Source of the DNA: Allobosea sp. 47.2.35
Lineage (GTDB): Bacteria; Pseudomonadota; Alphaproteobacteria; Rhizobiales; Beijerinckiaceae
Reading direction: 5' to 3'
Length of the DNA stretch: 64,000 nt
Assembly: GCF_024655635.1 (NCBI RefSeq)
Contig: NZ_JANLGI010000006.1
Location: 124,001 to 188,000 of the forward strand
This document shows, piece by piece, positions 26,740 through 37,699 of the stretch. A model generated the notes under the pieces. That model did no database searches. It saw only the letters and a list, made by a program, of their open reading frames with translations, and was not told the DNA's origin. The translations under genes were made by a program, and so were the position numbers. Position 1 is the first letter of the stretch. Each line of letters starts with the position of its first letter.

Positions 26740-27753
26740 ATGGACGATTTCAAACCCTTCATCGCCAAGGTCGCGACCGGCGCGACGCTCTCCCGCGAGG
26801 AAGCGCGCGACGCCTTCGACACCATCCTTTCGGGCGAAGTGACCAACGCGCAGTCGGCCGCCTTCCTGATGGCGCTGCGCGTGCGCGGCGAGACGATCGA
26901 CGAGATCGCCGGCGCCGTCGGCGCCATGCGCGGCAAGATGCTGCCGGTGAAGGCGCCGCCCGAGGCGATCGACATCGTCGGCACCGGCGGCGATTCCTCC
27001 GGCTCCTACAATGTCTCGACGCTGGCTTCGATCATCACCGCTGCCTGCGGCGTGCCGGTCGCCAAGCATGGCAACCGCGCCGCCTCCTCGCGCTCGGGTG
27101 CGGCGGACGTGCTGACCGCGCTCGGCGTCAAGGTCGGGCTCGATCCGGCCGCGACCGAGCATTGCATCCGCGAGGCAGGCGTCGGCTTCATGTTCGCGCC
27201 GACGCATCACGCCTCGATGCGCCATGTCGCACCGGTGCGCACCGAACTCGGCACGCGCACGATCTTCAACCTGCTCGGCCCGCTCTCGAACCCGGCCGGT
27301 GCCAAGCGCCAGCTCATCGGCGCCTTCTCCGAGACCTGGCTGGAGCCGATGGTCAAGGTGCTCGCCTCCTTCGGCTCGACCCGCGTCTGGGCCGTGCATG
27401 GCTCCGATGGGCTCGACGAGATCACCACCACAGGCCCGACCCGCGTCGTCTCGCTGGAGAACGGCAAGATCGAGAGCTTCTCGATCAGTCCCGCCGATGT
27501 CGGCCTCGAACCGGCCAAGCCCGAGGTCCTGCGTGGCGGCACGCCGGAGGAGAACGCGGCGGCGCTGAATGCCGTGCTCGGCGGCGAGAAGACCGGCTTC
27601 CGCGACATCGCCGCCTTCAACGCGGCCGCGGCTCTGCTCGTCGCCGGCAAGGCCCGGGATCTGAAGGACGGCTTCGCCCAGGCGACGGCCGCGCTCGATT
27701 CCGGCAAGGCCAGGGCGACACTCGCCGCGCTCGTCAAAGCCTCGAACGCGTGA
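26740..27753 (+). CDS. trpD: Anthranilate phosphoribosyltransferase
   Basis: The 337-residue enzyme joins anthranilate and PRPP in tryptophan synthesis. The PRPP/Mg-binding motif [19 protein letters not shown] (about residues 77-95), [20 protein letters not shown] and [19 protein letters not shown] are all intact. It starts 15 bases after trpG and ends 7 bases before trpC, so the three genes are co-transcribed. Confidence 0.97.
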   Translation: MDDFKPFIAKVATGATLSREEARDAFDTILSGEVTNAQSAAFLMALRVRGETIDEIAGAVGAMRGKMLPVKAPPEAIDIVGTGGDSSGSYNVSTLASIITAACGVPVAKHGNRAASSRSGAADVLTALGVKVGLDPAATEHCIREAGVGFMFAPTHHASMRHVAPVRTELGTRTIFNLLGPLSNPAGAKRQLIGAFSETWLEPMVKVLASFGSTRVWAVHGSDGLDEITTTGPTRVVSLENGKIESFSISPADVGLEPAKPEVLRGGTPEENAAALNAVLGGEKTGFRDIAAFNAAAALLVAGKARDLKDGFAQATAALDSGKARATLAALVKASNA

Positions 27754-27760
27754 GGCCGGC

Positions 27761-28563
27761 ATGACCGACATCCTCGCGAAGATCGAAGCCTATAAGCGCC
27801 AGGAGATCGCGGCGGCGAAAGCCGCGGTCCCGCAGGCCGAGATCGAGCGACGCGCCCGCGCCGCCTCCAAGCCGCGCGGCTTTGCCGATGCGCTCGCCGG
27901 CAAGCTCGCACTGGGCACACCGGCGCTGATCGCCGAGATCAAGAAGGCGAGCCCGTCCAAGGGCCTGATCCGCGCCGATTTCGATCCGCCCTCGCTCGCC
28001 CGCGCCTATGCGGCCGGCGGCGCGGCTTGTCTGTCTGTGCTGACCGACTCGCCTTCCTTCCAGGGCCAACCGGAATTTCTCACCGACGCGCGCGAGGCCG
28101 CCGGCCTGCCGGCCTTGCGCAAGGATTTCCTCTACGAGCCCTATCAGGTCTACGAGGCTCGCGCCTGGGGCGCCGATTGCATCCTGATCATCATGGCCGG
28201 CGTCGACGACGCCACCGCCAGAGCGCTGAACGAGACCGCGCGCGAGCTCGGCATGGATGTTCTCGTCGAGGTCCATGACGATGCCGAGCTCGACCGGGCG
28301 CTGAAGCTCGAAAGCCGCCTGCTCGGCATCAACAACCGCGACCTGCGCAGCTTCAATGTCGATCTGGCGGTGACCGAGCGTCTGGCGCCGCGCGTGCCGG
28401 CCGACCGCATCGTCATCAGCGAGAGCGGCATCTTCACGCATGACGACATCGCCCGGCTCAACCGGATCGGCGTGAACACCTTCCTTGTCGGCGAAAGCCT
28501 GATGCGGCAGGCCGACGTCACCGCCGCGACGCAGGCGCTGCTCACCGGCAAGGCCGTCGCGGC

Positions 28564-28567
<4 letters not shown>
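27761..28567 (+). CDS. trpC: Indole-3-glycerol phosphate synthase
   Basis: This 268-residue monofunctional (no fused TrpF) TIM-barrel enzyme converts CdRP to indoleglycerol phosphate. Visible motifs are [17 protein letters not shown] (catalytic Lys), [27 protein letters not shown] and [16 protein letters not shown], with the phosphate site FLVGESLMR near the C-terminus. Its stop overlaps the moaC GTG start, an arrangement linking tryptophan and molybdenum-cofactor genes that is common in this order. Confidence 0.96.
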
Positions 28568-29045
<478 letters not shown>

Positions 29046-29046
<1 letters not shown>

Positions 29047-30257
29047 TGGCGCTCACCCCGGTCCCCGTCGCACGCAAGGCGCTGCTCGACAGCATTCCGG
29101 GGCCGACCGTGGCAGAAACTCTGCCGCTGGCGCAATGCGCGTGGCGGGTGCTGGCCGGCGAGGTCAAGGCGCTCAGGACCCAGCCGCCCTTCGCCAATTC
29201 CGCCATGGACGGATACGCCGTGCGCGGCGACGAGATGGCGGAGGGCGTCTCGCTCTCGGTCATCGGCGAATCCGCCGCCGGCCGGGCCTATGAGGGCGCC
29301 GTCGGACCTGGACAGGCCGTACGCATCTTCACGGGCGCGCCGATGCCTGACGGAGCCGACACCATCCTGATGCAGGAAGATGCGGACGGCGTCGGCAGCC
29401 CGGTCATCCGCGTCCGGGTGCCGCCTGCCAAGGGCAAGTTCCTGCGCGCGGCGGGACTGGACTTCCACGAAGGCGACGTGCTGCTGCAGACCGGGCGCGC
29501 GCTCGACAGCGCGGCGCTCGGGCTTGCCGCCGCGATGGGGCATCCAACCCTGCCCGTCCGGAGCAAGCCGCGCGTCGCGATCCTGGCCACCGGCGACGAG
29601 CTTGTCGCGCCGGGCGAACCGGTCGGCCGCGACCAGATCGTCGCCTCGAACTCGTTTGCGCTGGCCGCGCTTGTCGAGAAGGCCGGCGGAGCCGTTCTCG
29701 ATCTCGGCATTGCTCGCGACGACCATGCCGATCTCGCCGCAAAGATCGCGCAGGCCCGCGAGGCCGATGCCGATGTGCTGATCACGCTGGGCGGCGCCTC
29801 GGTCGGCGCGCATGACCTCGTGCAGGAGGCGCTGACGCGCGCCGGCATGACGCTTGGCTTCTGGAAGATCGCGATGCGGCCGGGCAAGCCGATGATGACC
29901 GGCCGGCTCGGCCGGATGGTCGTGGTCGGGCTGCCGGGCAACCCGGTCTCCTCGATCGTCTGCGGCCATCTCTTCGTGCTGCCCCTGATCGAGGCGCTGC
30001 TCGGCATCGCCGATGCCGATCGCGACCGCAGCATCCCCGCCATCCTCGGCCGCGACATTCCCGGCAATGACGAGCGCGAGGACTATCTGCGCTCGGAGCT
30101 CACGCTGACGCCGGCGGGCTGGGTGGCGACGCCCTTCGACCGGCAGGATTCCTCGATGCTCGGCACGCTGGCCCGCGCGCAGGCTCTGACGATCCGCCCG
30201 GCCCATGCCGCTCCGGCGAAGAAGGGCGACCCCTGTCATATCCTGCCGCTACGGTAG
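29046..30257 (+). CDS. moeA: Molybdopterin molybdenumtransferase MoeA
   Basis: The 403-residue enzyme inserts molybdate into adenylylated molybdopterin. Motifs are [16 protein letters not shown] (N-terminal), [54 protein letters not shown] (MoCF domain) and [16 protein letters not shown]. It is translationally coupled to moaC and is the last gene before the lexA promoter. moaA, moaD, moaE and mogA are not present here. Confidence 0.95.
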
Positions 30258-30261
30258 CAGC

Positions 30262-30305
30262 TTGCAGAACACAAGCAGAACGCGTATGGTGTTCGTGCTT
30301 TGTTT
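30262..30305 (+). promoter_or_regulatory. lexA promoter with LexA operators
   Basis: A sigma70-type promoter, TTGCAG (30262) - 17 bases - TATGGT (30285), contains GAACACAAGCAGAAC (30267-30281) in its spacer. This is the reverse complement form of the alphaproteobacterial LexA operator GTTC-N7-GTTC. A second, one-mismatch site, GTTCGTGCTTTGTTT, lies at 30291-30305 just past the -10. Autorepression of lexA fits this layout. Confidence 0.85.
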
Positions 30306-30337
30306 CGAATCTGCGCTTTGAGGGGCTGGCGGCGACC

Positions 30338-31051
30338 ATGCTGACACGCAAGCAACATGAACTCCTGCGCTTCATCCAGGAACGCTTGCGCGAAAGTGGC
30401 GTGCCGCCCTCCTTTGACGAGATGAAGGACGCGCTCGACCTGCGCTCGAAGTCCGGCATCCATCGCCTGATCATGGCGCTGGAGGAGCGCGGCTTCATTC
30501 GCCGGCTGCCGAACCGGGCGCGCGCGCTCGAAGTCATCAAGATGCCGGACGGGCTCGGCACCCCGCAGCCGCGCCCCCGCTTCAGCCCCGCCGTCGTGCA
30601 GGGCGGCCTCGGCGCGCAGCCGAGCATAGCCAAGCCCCGGCCCGCAGCTGTCGAGGACGATAGCCGGCATTCCATCGCGATTCCCGTCATGGGCCGCATC
30701 GCGGCAGGCACCCCGATCTCGGCGATCCAGAGCCGCAGCCACACCGTCTCGCTGCCGCCGGACATGCTCGGCTCCGGTGAGCATTACGCGCTGGAAGTGC
30801 GCGGCGATTCGATGGTCGAGGCCGGCATTCTCGACGGCGACACCGTCGTCATCCGCAGGCAGGACACCGCCAATACCGGCGATATCGTCGTGGCGCTGAT
30901 CGACGACGAGGAAGCGACACTGAAGCGCCTGCGCAAGCGCGGCTCCTCGATCGCGCTCGAAGCGGCGAACCCGGCCTACGAGACCCGTGTCCTTGGCCCG
31001 GACCGGGTCAAGATCCAGGGCCGCCTCGTCAACCTGATGCGGCGCTACTGA
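30338..31051 (+). CDS. lexA: SOS repressor LexA
   Basis: The 237-residue protein has an N-terminal winged helix ([20 protein letters not shown], with recognition region [20 protein letters not shown]) and a C-terminal S24-type self-cleavage domain. The cleavage pair is A123-G124 (RIAAGTPI), the nucleophile is S158 (RGDSMVEAG) and the general base is K196. A longer linker than in E. coli LexA is usual for this class. It represses SOS genes through GTTC-N7-GTTC sites, one of which lies in its own promoter and another upstream of the small gene at 59431. Its end overlaps comEC by 7 bases on the opposite strand. Confidence 0.96.
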   Translation: MLTRKQHELLRFIQERLRESGVPPSFDEMKDALDLRSKSGIHRLIMALEERGFIRRLPNRARALEVIKMPDGLGTPQPRPRFSPAVVQGGLGAQPSIAKPRPAAVEDDSRHSIAIPVMGRIAAGTPISAIQSRSHTVSLPPDMLGSGEHYALEVRGDSMVEAGILDGDTVVIRRQDTANTGDIVVALIDDEEATLKRLRKRGSSIALEAANPAYETRVLGPDRVKIQGRLVNLMRRY

Positions 31052-33336
31052 AGGCGCTCGATATCTGGATCGGCTTCGCTGTCGATCGCTGACGCAGGCT
31101 GCGCGGTTGCGGGCTGACCAGCCGGCCGGGTTGCCGGCTCGGCCGGGCGAGGCTCGCGCCGACGGCTCCAGGGCCGGTCGGCCGCGTCCGGCTCCGAGGT
31201 CCGGCTGCTCCATCCCGATGCTGTTCGGTAGAGCGAGGTCGCCCCGTCTCGCGTAAGCGCCATCCGCTCGACCAGCCTCGCCTTGCAGGCTCCACTCCAG
31301 GGGATGGCGGTGACGACGAGGTCGGCGCGCAGGCAGTCCTCGATGATGGCAAGGCGCTCGCGCGTGTACGAGATCGTGCGCTTGTCGGCTGTCTGCGCGA
31401 CGCAACCCAGACGATCGCAGGTGACGCCGGTCCGCAATGTCGGATCGTCCGGCGAGCGGCTGTCACCGTCGGCGGCAAGCCATTGCTGCAACACGAAGCG
31501 GCTGGGCTTGCCGGCGATGGCGAGGCGCCCGTCCGGCCCGCGCACTGCCAGCCCAGAGCCGTCGCGCTCGATCAGGATTTCCGGCCGTTCCGGCTTGCCG
31601 GCGATCGCGACGCCACTGATCAGGGGCAAGACCGCCAGCCAGCGCCAGGCCGTGGTCCAGAGCGTCAGCCAGAGCAGGGTCACCGCGAAGCAACCCAGCA
31701 CAGCCGGGCCGAAGGCGGCGACCGTCACGGTGGAATGGTCGATGGTTGCGACCCAATGCGCGACCTTGAGCACGACGTCGGAGGCGAGTCCCATCAAGGC
31801 CCAGGCGGGCCAGTCCAGCCCGAACGGATAGGCCAGCACGCCGAACACCGCCGCCGGCATCACGAAGAGCGAGACGAAGGGCAGCGCCATCGCATTGCCG
31901 AGCAGGCCGAAGGGGTTGAAGGTCTGGAAGTGATAGGCGCCGAAGGGAGCTGTCGCGGCCGTCGCCAGCATGGTGGTGACGAGGATGCCGAGCGCCGCGG
32001 TCCAGATCGGCCCGAGCGGCCACGGCAAGGCCGATGGCGGCTCGCTGCGGCCCCGCCTCTCCCAGCGCTCGGCGAAGGCGATTAACGCTGCGACCGCACC
32101 GAAGGACATCTGGAAGCTCGGCCCGAGCAGCGCCTCCGGCTCGCGCAGCAGCACGATCATCGCGGCGAGCGCGAGGTTGCGCATGCTCAGCGCCGCGCGA
32201 TCGACGAGGATCGCGCCGAGCATGACCAGCGTCATGATCAGCGAGCGTTCGGTCGCGACATCGCTGCCCGAGAAGATGCAATAGGCGGTCGCGCCGACCA
32301 TGGCCGCCACCGCGGCGAGCTTCTTGACCGGGCAGTGCAGCGCGACCGTCTGCGACAGGGCGAGCAGCGCACGGACCAGCCAGAAGATCGTGCCGGCCGC
32401 CAGCACCATATGCAGGCCGGAGATCGAGACGATGTGGTAGATGCCGGCGGCGCGCAGGTCGTTGTTCGTGGCCTCGGTAATCAGGCCGCGCTTGCCGGTG
32501 ACGAGCGCTGCGGCAACCGCCCCGCCCTGCCCGCCTCCGAGTTCGGCGATGCGTTTGGTCAGGGCGTTGCGGGCGCGATCGATCATCACGTCGATCGCAA
32601 GACGAGTCGGCATCGGGTAAGGCGCCGGCACTAGGGCGATCTTGCCGGAAACGCTGCCGACGGCGCCGATCCCTCGGAAGAAGGCATCGCGGCCGAAATC
32701 ATAGCCTCCCGCCCGCGCCGGCCCCGGCGGCGGCAACAGGCGCGCGGTCGCTACGATATGGTCTCCGGCTGCGACAGAGCCCTGCCGGATATTGACACGA
32801 ACCCGCTTCGGCCGCTGGTCCACCGGCACATTGGCGAGATCGGTCATCAACACGACGAGCCGCGCGCCGCTGTTGCGGGCTTCGACGCTCTCGACGAAGC
32901 CGGTCAGTTTGCCGATGCGCGGCCGCTCCAGCATCGGCGCCGCGATATCGGCCGTGCGCCAGACGCCAGCAGCAAAACCCAGGAAGGCGGCGGCTGCCGC
33001 GAGGCAGGCCATCGACGCAAGCGGGCGAAAGCGCAGCATGAAAGCCGCCGCGCCGCTCAGGGCGAGGCCGAGCAACGGCGCCCATAATGCCGGCTCACGA
33101 TCGGCCGCGAAATAGAGCAGGATGCCGACGCCCATGGCGATGGGCAGCCAGAGGAAGGGCCGGCGCCGTTCGGCCTCCAGCGCAAATCCCTGCTGCAAGC
33201 GAAGCCAAAGCCACCGGAGTAAGGGCCGCAAGTTCGCCGAGAGCGGTACCGAAGCGCCGAGCCAAGCCGGCAAGGCATCGGCGCGCGCGCCGCGCCGGCC
33301 GCTCCGCTCTCCCTGCCCCGGCGGCGCCGGCTGCAT
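31045..33336 (-). CDS. comEC: ComEC/Rec2 family competence membrane protein
   Basis: This 763-residue multi-span protein has an N-terminal DUF4131-like region (about residues 45-200, including [20 protein letters not shown]) and the central Competence domain with [30 protein letters not shown] and [16 protein letters not shown]. In naturally competent bacteria ComEC forms the inner-membrane DNA channel. The C-terminal soluble part shows no HxHxDH zinc motif of the metallo-beta-lactamase-like nuclease domain and ends in a Pro/Ala/Arg-rich tail. No other competence genes are nearby. Confidence 0.85.
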   Translation of the reverse strand: MQPAPPGQGERSGRRGARADALPAWLGASVPLSANLRPLLRWLWLRLQQGFALEAERRRPFLWLPIAMGVGILLYFAADREPALWAPLLGLALSGAAAFMLRFRPLASMACLAAAAAFLGFAAGVWRTADIAAPMLERPRIGKLTGFVESVEARNSGARLVVLMTDLANVPVDQRPKRVRVNIRQGSVAAGDHIVATARLLPPPGPARAGGYDFGRDAFFRGIGAVGSVSGKIALVPAPYPMPTRLAIDVMIDRARNALTKRIAELGGGQGGAVAAALVTGKRGLITEATNNDLRAAGIYHIVSISGLHMVLAAGTIFWLVRALLALSQTVALHCPVKKLAAVAAMVGATAYCIFSGSDVATERSLIMTLVMLGAILVDRAALSMRNLALAAMIVLLREPEALLGPSFQMSFGAVAALIAFAERWERRGRSEPPSALPWPLGPIWTAALGILVTTMLATAATAPFGAYHFQTFNPFGLLGNAMALPFVSLFVMPAAVFGVLAYPFGLDWPAWALMGLASDVVLKVAHWVATIDHSTVTVAAFGPAVLGCFAVTLLWLTLWTTAWRWLAVLPLISGVAIAGKPERPEILIERDGSGLAVRGPDGRLAIAGKPSRFVLQQWLAADGDSRSPDDPTLRTGVTCDRLGCVAQTADKRTISYTRERLAIIEDCLRADLVVTAIPWSGACKARLVERMALTRDGATSLYRTASGWSSRTSEPDAADRPWSRRREPRPAEPATRPAGQPATAQPASAIDSEADPDIERLQ

Positions 33337-33491
33337 CGCCTGCTCTCCCCCCTGCCGGCGCTGCGATTTGACCGCTTAGCGTTTCCGGCAAAGCCATGTT
33401 ACAGGGCGCGCGCCGGTTGTCATGTCACGATCTGGCCCCTTCCCCTGTCTAGTCCCGGACGGCCCTTGCCGCCCGGCCGGAGTTCCCTCCC

Positions 33492-34913
33492 ATGAGCAAC
33501 GCCGTCGTCACGCGCTTTGCGCCCTCGCCCACCGGATTCCTGCATATCGGCGGAGCCCGGACCGCGCTGTTCAACTGGCTCTATGCCCGCCGGCAAGGCG
33601 GCAAGATGCTGCTGCGGATCGAGGATACCGATCGGGAACGTTCGACCGATGCCGCCATCGCCGCGATCCTCGACGGGCTGGAATGGCTCGGCCTCGATTG
33701 GGACGGCCAGACCGTCTACCAGTTCCAGCGCGCCGCCCGGCACCGCGAGGTCGCCGAGCAGATGCTCGCCGCCGGCCGGGCCTATCACTGCTATGCGACC
33801 CCGGCCGAGCTCGAGGAGATGCGCGAGAAGGCCCGCGCCGAAGGCAAGCCGCTGCGCTATGACGGGCGCTGGCGCGACCGCGACCCATCGACGGCGCCGG
33901 AAGGCGTGAAGCCGGTGATCCGCCTCAAGGCGCCGCAGACCGGCGAGACCGTGGTCAATGACGAGGTCCAGGGCCGTGTCGTCTGGCAGAACGAGAATCT
34001 CGACGATCTCGTGCTGCTGCGCTCGGACGGTACGCCGACCTACATGCTCGCCGTCGTCGTCGACGACCACGACATGGGCGTGACCCATATCATCCGCGGC
34101 GACGACCATCTCACAAATGCCGCCCGCCAGACCCAGATCTACGACGCGCTGGGGTGGGATGTGCCAAGCATGTCGCATATCCCGCTGATCCACGGCGCGG
34201 ACGGCGCCAAGCTCTCGAAGCGCCACGGCGCGCTCGGCATCGATGCCTATCGCTCGATGGGCTACCTGCCGGCGGCGCTGCGCAACTATCTGGTGCGGCT
34301 GGGCTGGAGCCATGGCGACCAGGAGGTCTTTTCCACGCAGGAGATGATCGACGCCTTCAAGCTGTCCTCGATCGGCCGCTCCCCGGCACGCTTCGACTAC
34401 GCCAAGCTGGAGAACCTCAACGGTCTCTACATGCGCCAGTCGGATGATGCGGACCTGCTTGCCGCGCTCAAGGTCATCCTGCCGGAGATCGGGCCGGCGC
34501 GCGGGCTCGGTGCCACGCTCTCGCCGGAGCTGGAAGCGAAGTTCCTCGCCGCCATGCCCGGCCTCAAGGAGCGCGCCAAGACGCTGATCGAACTGCTCGA
34601 CAGCGCCTTCTATCTCTATGCCCAGCGCCCGCTCCAGCTCGACGACAAGGCCAAGGGCCTGCTCGACGAGGCCGCCCGCCAGCGCCTGCCGCAGATCGCG
34701 GAGAAGCTCGCCGCCGTCGACGACTGGTCGCCGGCCCCGCTGGAAGCGGCGGTTCGTGCCTATGTCGAGGAAAGCGGGCTGAAGCTCGGCCAGGCGGCAC
34801 AGCCGCTGCGCGCCGCGCTGACAGGCCGGGCGATGTCGCCGGGCCTGTTCGACGTCATGGCCGTTCTCGGCCGCGAAGAGACGCTGGCGCGGCTCGCCGA
34901 TCAGGCCGCCTGA
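33492..34913 (+). CDS. gltX: Glutamyl-tRNA synthetase
   Basis: The 473-residue class-I aminoacyl-tRNA synthetase has the HIGH-type motif [19 protein letters not shown], the Glu-binding region [12 protein letters not shown] and the KMSKS-type motif [10 protein letters not shown] near residue 240, followed by the all-alpha anticodon-binding domain. It charges tRNA-Glu, and possibly tRNA-Gln if a GatCAB route is used. The gene is transcribed alone, divergent from comEC, and is followed by a hairpin. Confidence 0.96.
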   Translation: MSNAVVTRFAPSPTGFLHIGGARTALFNWLYARRQGGKMLLRIEDTDRERSTDAAIAAILDGLEWLGLDWDGQTVYQFQRAARHREVAEQMLAAGRAYHCYATPAELEEMREKARAEGKPLRYDGRWRDRDPSTAPEGVKPVIRLKAPQTGETVVNDEVQGRVVWQNENLDDLVLLRSDGTPTYMLAVVVDDHDMGVTHIIRGDDHLTNAARQTQIYDALGWDVPSMSHIPLIHGADGAKLSKRHGALGIDAYRSMGYLPAALRNYLVRLGWSHGDQEVFSTQEMIDAFKLSSIGRSPARFDYAKLENLNGLYMRQSDDADLLAALKVILPEIGPARGLGATLSPELEAKFLAAMPGLKERAKTLIELLDSAFYLYAQRPLQLDDKAKGLLDEAARQRLPQIAEKLAAVDDWSPAPLEAAVRAYVEESGLKLGQAAQPLRAALTGRAMSPGLFDVMAVLGREETLARLADQAA

Positions 34914-34965
34914 CCGGTTTTCGAAGGCCCGGAAAGGCCCGCCCGATCCGCCTGAAAGCCTCCCG

Positions 34966-34992
34966 CCGCCGCCGTCCCAAAGACGGCGGCGG
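34966..34992 (+). terminator. Strong hairpin downstream of gltX
   Basis: A perfect 11-bp GC-rich stem (CCGCCGCCGTC / GACGGCGGCGG) closes a 5-base loop, 52 bases after the gltX stop. No T-tract follows, so if it terminates it is an atypical or Rho-assisted terminator. Confidence 0.5.
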
Positions 34993-35272
34993 AGTTGCTC
35001 GCGCAGATATGAGCGCAGCGCGGCTCCAACCGCCTTTTGGCTCGGTTGAATGCACTGCGCAAATGGTCTAGTGACGCGCAAGTGCATTGCAGCGCGCCAG
35101 CGCGGCGGGCACGAATATTGCTTGTAAATCAGTCACATGGACCGCCTCTTCCCATCTCCTTCCGACATGCGCGCGTCACATCGCGGCCTTCGGATACGAG
35201 ATGGCCGGCGCGAAAGCGCGGAGAGGCGAAACCGGGGCTGAACAGCAGCGAGCCTTGAAAGGATCGGTATCG
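34993..35272 (+). promoter_or_regulatory. Leader/promoter region of citrate synthase gene
   Basis: The gltX-gltA gap is about 360 bases, the second longest in the window. It holds the gltX hairpin, then an interrupted inverted repeat AATGCACT-GCGC (35049-35060) / GCGC-A-AGTGCATT (35076-35088) with a one-base bulge. No credible small gene was found. AAAGGA lies 10 bases before the gltA ATG. The repeat could be an operator or an mRNA leader structure, and the promoter position is not certain. Confidence 0.4.
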
Positions 35273-36562
35273 ATGAGCGGAAGTAACAGCCAGCTCCAGG
35301 TCGGCGACAAGACCGTCGACATGGCGATCAAGGAGGGGTCGGTCGGCCCCGCCGTCATCGACATCGCCAAGCTCTACGCCCAAACGGGCATGTTCACCTA
35401 TGATCCCGGCTTCACCTCGACGGCGAGCTGCGAGTCGCAGATCACCTATATCGACGGCGACAAGGGCGTCCTGCTCTATCGCGGCTTCCCGATCGAGCAG
35501 CTCGCCGAGCATGGCGACTTCCTCGAAACCTGCTACCTGCTGCTCTACGGGGAGCTGCCGACGGCCGCCCAGAAGGCCGATTTCGACTATCGCATCACGC
35601 GCCACACCATGGTGCACGAGCAGATGGCCCGCTTCTTCCAGGGCTTCCGCCGCGACGCGCACCCGATGGCGGTGATGGTCGGCTCGATCGGCGCCATGTC
35701 GGCCTTCTACCACGACTCGACCGACATCTCGGACCCGCATCAGCGCATGATCGCCTCGATGCGGATGATCGCGAAGATTCCGACGCTGGCGGCGATGGCC
35801 TACAAGTACACGATCGGCCAGCCTTTTGTGTATCCGCTGAACTCGCTGGACTACACCTCGAACTTCCTGCGCATGTGCTTTGCGGTGCCGGCCGAGGAAT
35901 ACAAGGTCAATCCGGTGCTGTCGCGCGCGCTCGACCGCATCTTCATCCTGCATGCCGACCACGAGCAGAATGCCTCGACCTCGACGGTGCGCCTCGCCGG
36001 CTCGTCGGGCGCCAACCCCTTCGCCTGCATCGCGGCCGGCACGGCCTGCCTGTGGGGCCCCGCCCATGGCGGCGCCAACGAGGCAGCGCTCAAGATGCTC
36101 GAGGAGATCGGCTCGGTCGACAACATCCCGAAGTATATCGCCAAGGCGAAAGACAAGAACGATCCGTTCCGCCTGATGGGCTTCGGCCACCGGGTCTACA
36201 AGAACTACGATCCGCGCGCCAAGATCATGCAGAAGACGACGCATGAGGTGCTCAACGAGCTCGGCATCAAGGACGACCCGCTGCTCGACGTCGCTGTCGA
36301 GCTGGAGCGCATCGCTCTCTCGGACGAGTACTTCATCGAGAAGAAGCTCTATCCGAATATCGACTTCTATTCGGGCATCACCCTCAAGGCGATGGGCTTC
36401 CCGACCTCGATGTTCACGGTGCTCTTCGCCGTCGCCCGCACCGTCGGGTGGATCGCGCAGTGGAAGGAAATGATCGAGGACCCGTCCCAGAAGATCGGCC
36501 GCCCGCGCCAGCTCTATACCGGCTCGCCGCAGCGCGACTACACCCCGATCGGCCGCCGCTGA
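35273..36562 (+). CDS. gltA: Citrate synthase, type II (hexameric)
   Basis: The 429-residue enzyme condenses oxaloacetate and acetyl-CoA at the entry of the TCA cycle. Catalytic regions are visible: [17 protein letters not shown] (first His), [19 protein letters not shown] (second His) and [17 protein letters not shown], with the catalytic Asp within [26 protein letters not shown]. The N-terminal domain with [20 protein letters not shown] is typical of the NADH-sensitive Gram-negative type. I placed the start at ATG 35273 on the ribosome site and family length. It ends in an intrinsic terminator. Confidence 0.97.
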   Translation: MSGSNSQLQVGDKTVDMAIKEGSVGPAVIDIAKLYAQTGMFTYDPGFTSTASCESQITYIDGDKGVLLYRGFPIEQLAEHGDFLETCYLLLYGELPTAAQKADFDYRITRHTMVHEQMARFFQGFRRDAHPMAVMVGSIGAMSAFYHDSTDISDPHQRMIASMRMIAKIPTLAAMAYKYTIGQPFVYPLNSLDYTSNFLRMCFAVPAEEYKVNPVLSRALDRIFILHADHEQNASTSTVRLAGSSGANPFACIAAGTACLWGPAHGGANEAALKMLEEIGSVDNIPKYIAKAKDKNDPFRLMGFGHRVYKNYDPRAKIMQKTTHEVLNELGIKDDPLLDVAVELERIALSDEYFIEKKLYPNIDFYSGITLKAMGFPTSMFTVLFAVARTVGWIAQWKEMIEDPSQKIGRPRQLYTGSPQRDYTPIGRR

Positions 36563-36576
36563 TCACAGGGCGAAAG

Positions 36577-36625
36577 CTCGTATGCCTACGAGGGCGCGGT
36601 GGTCTCCACCGCGCCCTTATTGTTT
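36577..36625 (+). terminator. Intrinsic terminator of gltA
   Basis: A small hairpin (CTCGTA / TACGAG, 36577-36592) abuts a perfect 11-bp stem GGGCGCGGTGG (36592) / CCACCGCGCCC (36606) with a TCT loop, followed by TTATTGTTT. It is located just after the citrate synthase stop. Confidence 0.88.
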
Positions 36626-36703
36626 CCGATGATTGAGCAGAGCGATGCGAGTGATCCGCGGGTGCGGCCGTTTAGAATTGCCTCTTCTCACGGAGATCCG
36701 TTC

Positions 36704-37693
36704 ATGACCGAAAGCCGCTTTCTCGACCGCCGTTCGTTCCTGATCGCGGCCGGTGCCGTCGGCCTCGCCGGCACGCAGGCACGCGCGCAGGCCAGTTTCC
36801 CCAGCCGCCCGATCAACCTGATCGTCCCCTTCGCCGCCGGTGGCTCGACCGATATCGTCGCCCGGCTCGTCGGCCAGAAGATGGGCGAGATCCTCGGCCA
36901 GAGCGTGGTGATCGAGAACCGGGCCGGCGCCGGCGGCAATATCGGCTCAACCGCCGTCGCCCGTGCCCAGCCGGATGGCTACACGCTTCTGCTCGGCACC
37001 ATCTCGACCCATGCGCTCAACCCGGCGATCCTGAAGACGGTGACCTTCGACGCGGTCAAGGACTTCACCCCGATCAACCTGCTCGCGATCGTGCCGAACG
37101 TGATGGTCGTGCATCCGGACTTCCCGGCCAAGACGGTCAAGGAGGTGATCGAGGTGCTGAAGGCCAATCCCGGCAAATACTCCTATGCCTCCTCCGACGT
37201 CGGTACGCCGCTGCATCTCTCGGGCGAACTGTTCAAGTCGCTCGGCGGCGTCCAGATGAACCATGTGCCCTATCGCGGCGCCGGCCCCGCCCTGAACGAC
37301 GTGGTCGCGGGCGCGGTGCCGATCATGTTCGACAACCTGCCCTCCTCGGCCGGCTTCATCCGGAACGGCCAGCTGCGCGCGATCGGCGTCACCACCAAGG
37401 AGCGCGTCTCCTCCTTCCCCGATCTGCCGACCATCGCCGAAGGCGGCCTGGCCGGCTACGAGACCTATACTTGGAACGCGTTGTTCGGCCCCGCCAACAT
37501 GCCGCGCCCCATCGTCGAGAAGATCAACCAGGCCGCCAACCAGGCCCTGAAGGACGAGAACGTCAAGAAGAGGCTCAACGATGTCAGCGCCGATATCGTC
37601 GGCTCGACGCCGGAGCAGCTTGGCGAGCACGTCAAGGTTGAACTCGCCAAATGGGCGCCGATCGCCAAGGCCTCGGGCGCCGTCGTCGAGTAA
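36704..37693 (+). CDS. Bug-family (TctC-like) periplasmic substrate-binding protein with Tat-type signal
   Basis: The 329-residue precursor starts MTESRFLDRRSFLIAAG, a twin-arginine export motif, with predicted cleavage after ARAQA. The mature part has the Bug hallmarks INLIVPFAAGGSTDIVAR, VVIENRAGAGGNIGS and MNHVPYRGAGPALNDVVAG. Bug proteins bind carboxylates and other small anions, normally for TctAB membrane subunits, which are absent here. The protein is therefore an orphan binding protein, as is common in this superfamily. The start was chosen to give the compact Tat signal; the open frame extends further upstream. Confidence 0.9.
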   Translation: MTESRFLDRRSFLIAAGAVGLAGTQARAQASFPSRPINLIVPFAAGGSTDIVARLVGQKMGEILGQSVVIENRAGAGGNIGSTAVARAQPDGYTLLLGTISTHALNPAILKTVTFDAVKDFTPINLLAIVPNVMVVHPDFPAKTVKEVIEVLKANPGKYSYASSDVGTPLHLSGELFKSLGGVQMNHVPYRGAGPALNDVVAGAVPIMFDNLPSSAGFIRNGQLRAIGVTTKERVSSFPDLPTIAEGGLAGYETYTWNALFGPANMPRPIVEKINQAANQALKDENVKKRLNDVSADIVGSTPEQLGEHVKVELAKWAPIAKASGAVVE

Positions 37694-37699
37694 GCCGGC

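Noticed and set aside
33420..35087. Minus-strand 555-codon frame opposite gltX
   Set aside because: It is a mirror of the gltX codon pattern and would overlap the comEC promoter; no family features.
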